The notes under the pieces: generated by a model
What the model was told of the DNA's origin: nothing
The model's input: the letters and a program-made list of their open reading frames with translations, nothing else
Database searches by the model: none
In this document: positions 31,834 through 32,320 of the stretch, piece by piece
How positions within the stretch are numbered: position 1 is the stretch's first letter
How the letters are laid out: each line of letters starts with the position of its first letter
Made by a program: the position numbers and the translations under genes
Assembly (NCBI RefSeq): GCF_020176795.1
Contig: NZ_JAIUKE010000110.1
Location: forward strand, 1 to 32,320
Direction: 5' to 3'
DNA: 32,320 nucleotides
From: Streptomyces sp. 8L
Lineage (GTDB): Bacteria; Actinomycetota; Actinomycetes; Streptomycetales; Streptomycetaceae

Positions 31834-32320
31834 ATGCAGCACAGGCGCCGGATACGGAAGTCGCGCATACCCAACGGGCACCACACCCCCCGTGAGCAGC
31901 ACGGATCGCCTGAACTCGGGCCGCCGTCCGAACGCGGACCGCACACCGCATCCGACGCACACACCGCACCGGACTCGTTCGGGCCCCGGGAACCACGGGC
32001 ATCGAGGACGCCGGATTCACCACGGGAATCTCAGGCGTCGCGGGGGTCGCAGGCGCCGCAGGGGTCGCGAAGACCGGACCGTCCGCAAGGGCCGGACAGC
32101 CCGGACCCGACGGAGAGACCGGATCGGCAGGCCGGTGTGTTCGGCGAGGCGCGCGGCCCGTCCTGCGGGCACGCGGGTTCCGGCTCCACCGTTCCCGCGC
32201 GCGGCCGTCGCTCGGGCCGCGAGAGCCTCCCCGGCCGCGAGTCCGCCCTCGGGCGTGAGTCCTTCCTCGGGCGGGACTCCGTCCTCCCCTCTGTTCCCGA
32301 CCCCGATCCCGGCCCGGGCC
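31834..32320 (+). CDS. Partial Pro/Arg/Ser-rich protein of unknown function (C-terminus off right edge)
   Basis: The open frame from ATG 31834 (MQHRRRIRKSRIPNGHH) runs to the window end without a stop (162 codons). GAAGGG lies about 8 nt before the ATG. The third codon position is mostly G or C, fitting Streptomyces coding DNA. The visible part is basic then Pro/Ser/Arg/Asp-rich and looks disordered. Four 6-residue units (GRESLP, GRESAL, GRESFL, GRDSVL; 32215-32286) are repeated at protein level with synonymous base changes, which supports translation. A Crp-type site lies upstream. I do not recognise it; it may be the disordered N-terminus of a larger membrane or secreted protein. Confidence 0.55.
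   Translation, partial: MQHRRRIRKSRIPNGHHTPREQHGSPELGPPSERGPHTASDAHTAPDSFGPREPRASRTPDSPRESQASRGSQAPQGSRRPDRPQGPDSPDPTERPDRQAGVFGEARGPSCGHAGSGSTVPARGRRSGRESLPGRESALGRESFLGRDSVLPSVPDPDPGPG

Noticed and set aside
1..32320. CRISPR array, prophage, integrative element or biosynthetic gene cluster
   Set aside because: No regular spaced repeats, no integrase, transposase, capsid or cas genes, and no PKS/NRPS or tailoring genes; the single tRNA has no flanking att-like duplication that I can see.

Overview
The window looks like core chromosome of a Streptomyces or very close actinobacterium. GC content is very high, many genes start with GTG (possibly one CTG and one TTG), and the gene content is typical of the genus: a near-canonical HrdD sigma factor, a DUF6227-type protein, FmdB, LtrA and a SepX/GlpR-type division protein. 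From memory, and not checked, the order from galU through hrdD to the MarR, efflux and TetR genes resembles the S. coelicolor region leading up to hrdD (SCO3202) and a little beyond.

Layout. (1) 1-4.9 kb: a membrane sensor-kinase-like ATPase running off the left edge; a 23S rRNA methyltransferase gene (rlmA/rrmA type) broken by a 160-bp MITE-like inverted-repeat element; an ARMT1/DUF89 phosphatase-like gene; a VOC/glyoxalase protein; a C+G-rich repeat tract; and tRNA-Ala(CGC). (2) 5.0-10.8 kb, minus strand: a tightly packed cluster galU-moeA-moaC-mogA-rimJ-like-sepX with ATGA/GTGA overlaps. It mixes molybdenum cofactor synthesis, UDP-glucose supply and cell division; in corynebacteria the equivalent MoeA-like protein (Glp) partners the SepX homologue (GlpR). 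(3) 10.9-16.4 kb: 5-formyl-THF cyclo-ligase, a membrane-anchored penicillin-acylase family Ntn hydrolase with an unusual low-complexity insert, and a cation/proton antiporter with a C-terminal RCK_C domain. (4) 16.4-17.2 kb: a repeat-rich stretch without a convincing gene. (5) 17.2-25.0 kb, mostly plus strand: an MFS transporter, fmdB preceded by a CIRCE (HrcA) operator, an MTA phosphorylase, two DnaA boxes, a SAF/CpaB-like membrane protein, mscL, a small acidic protein on the minus strand, ltrA, a NylC/DmpA-type Ntn hydrolase and the duplicated-domain DUF6227-type protein. (6) 25.4-27.1 kb: hrdD (minus) with a sigma-R-type promoter, divergent from a phosphinothricin-acetyltransferase-like gene. 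(7) 27.2-32.3 kb: an extradiol dioxygenase divergent from a MarR regulator, a 14-TM drug exporter with an upstream TetR gene, and a partial Pro/Arg/Ser-rich coding region running off the right edge with a perfect Crp-type site upstream.

I see no transposase, integrase, CRISPR array, phage module or obvious biosynthetic cluster. The most notable items are regulatory or structural: the mobile-element disruption of rlmA, the CIRCE site in front of fmdB, the DnaA-box pair, the moeA(glp)-sepX linkage, the sigma-R promoter plus palindrome at hrdD, and the Crp-like site at the right edge.
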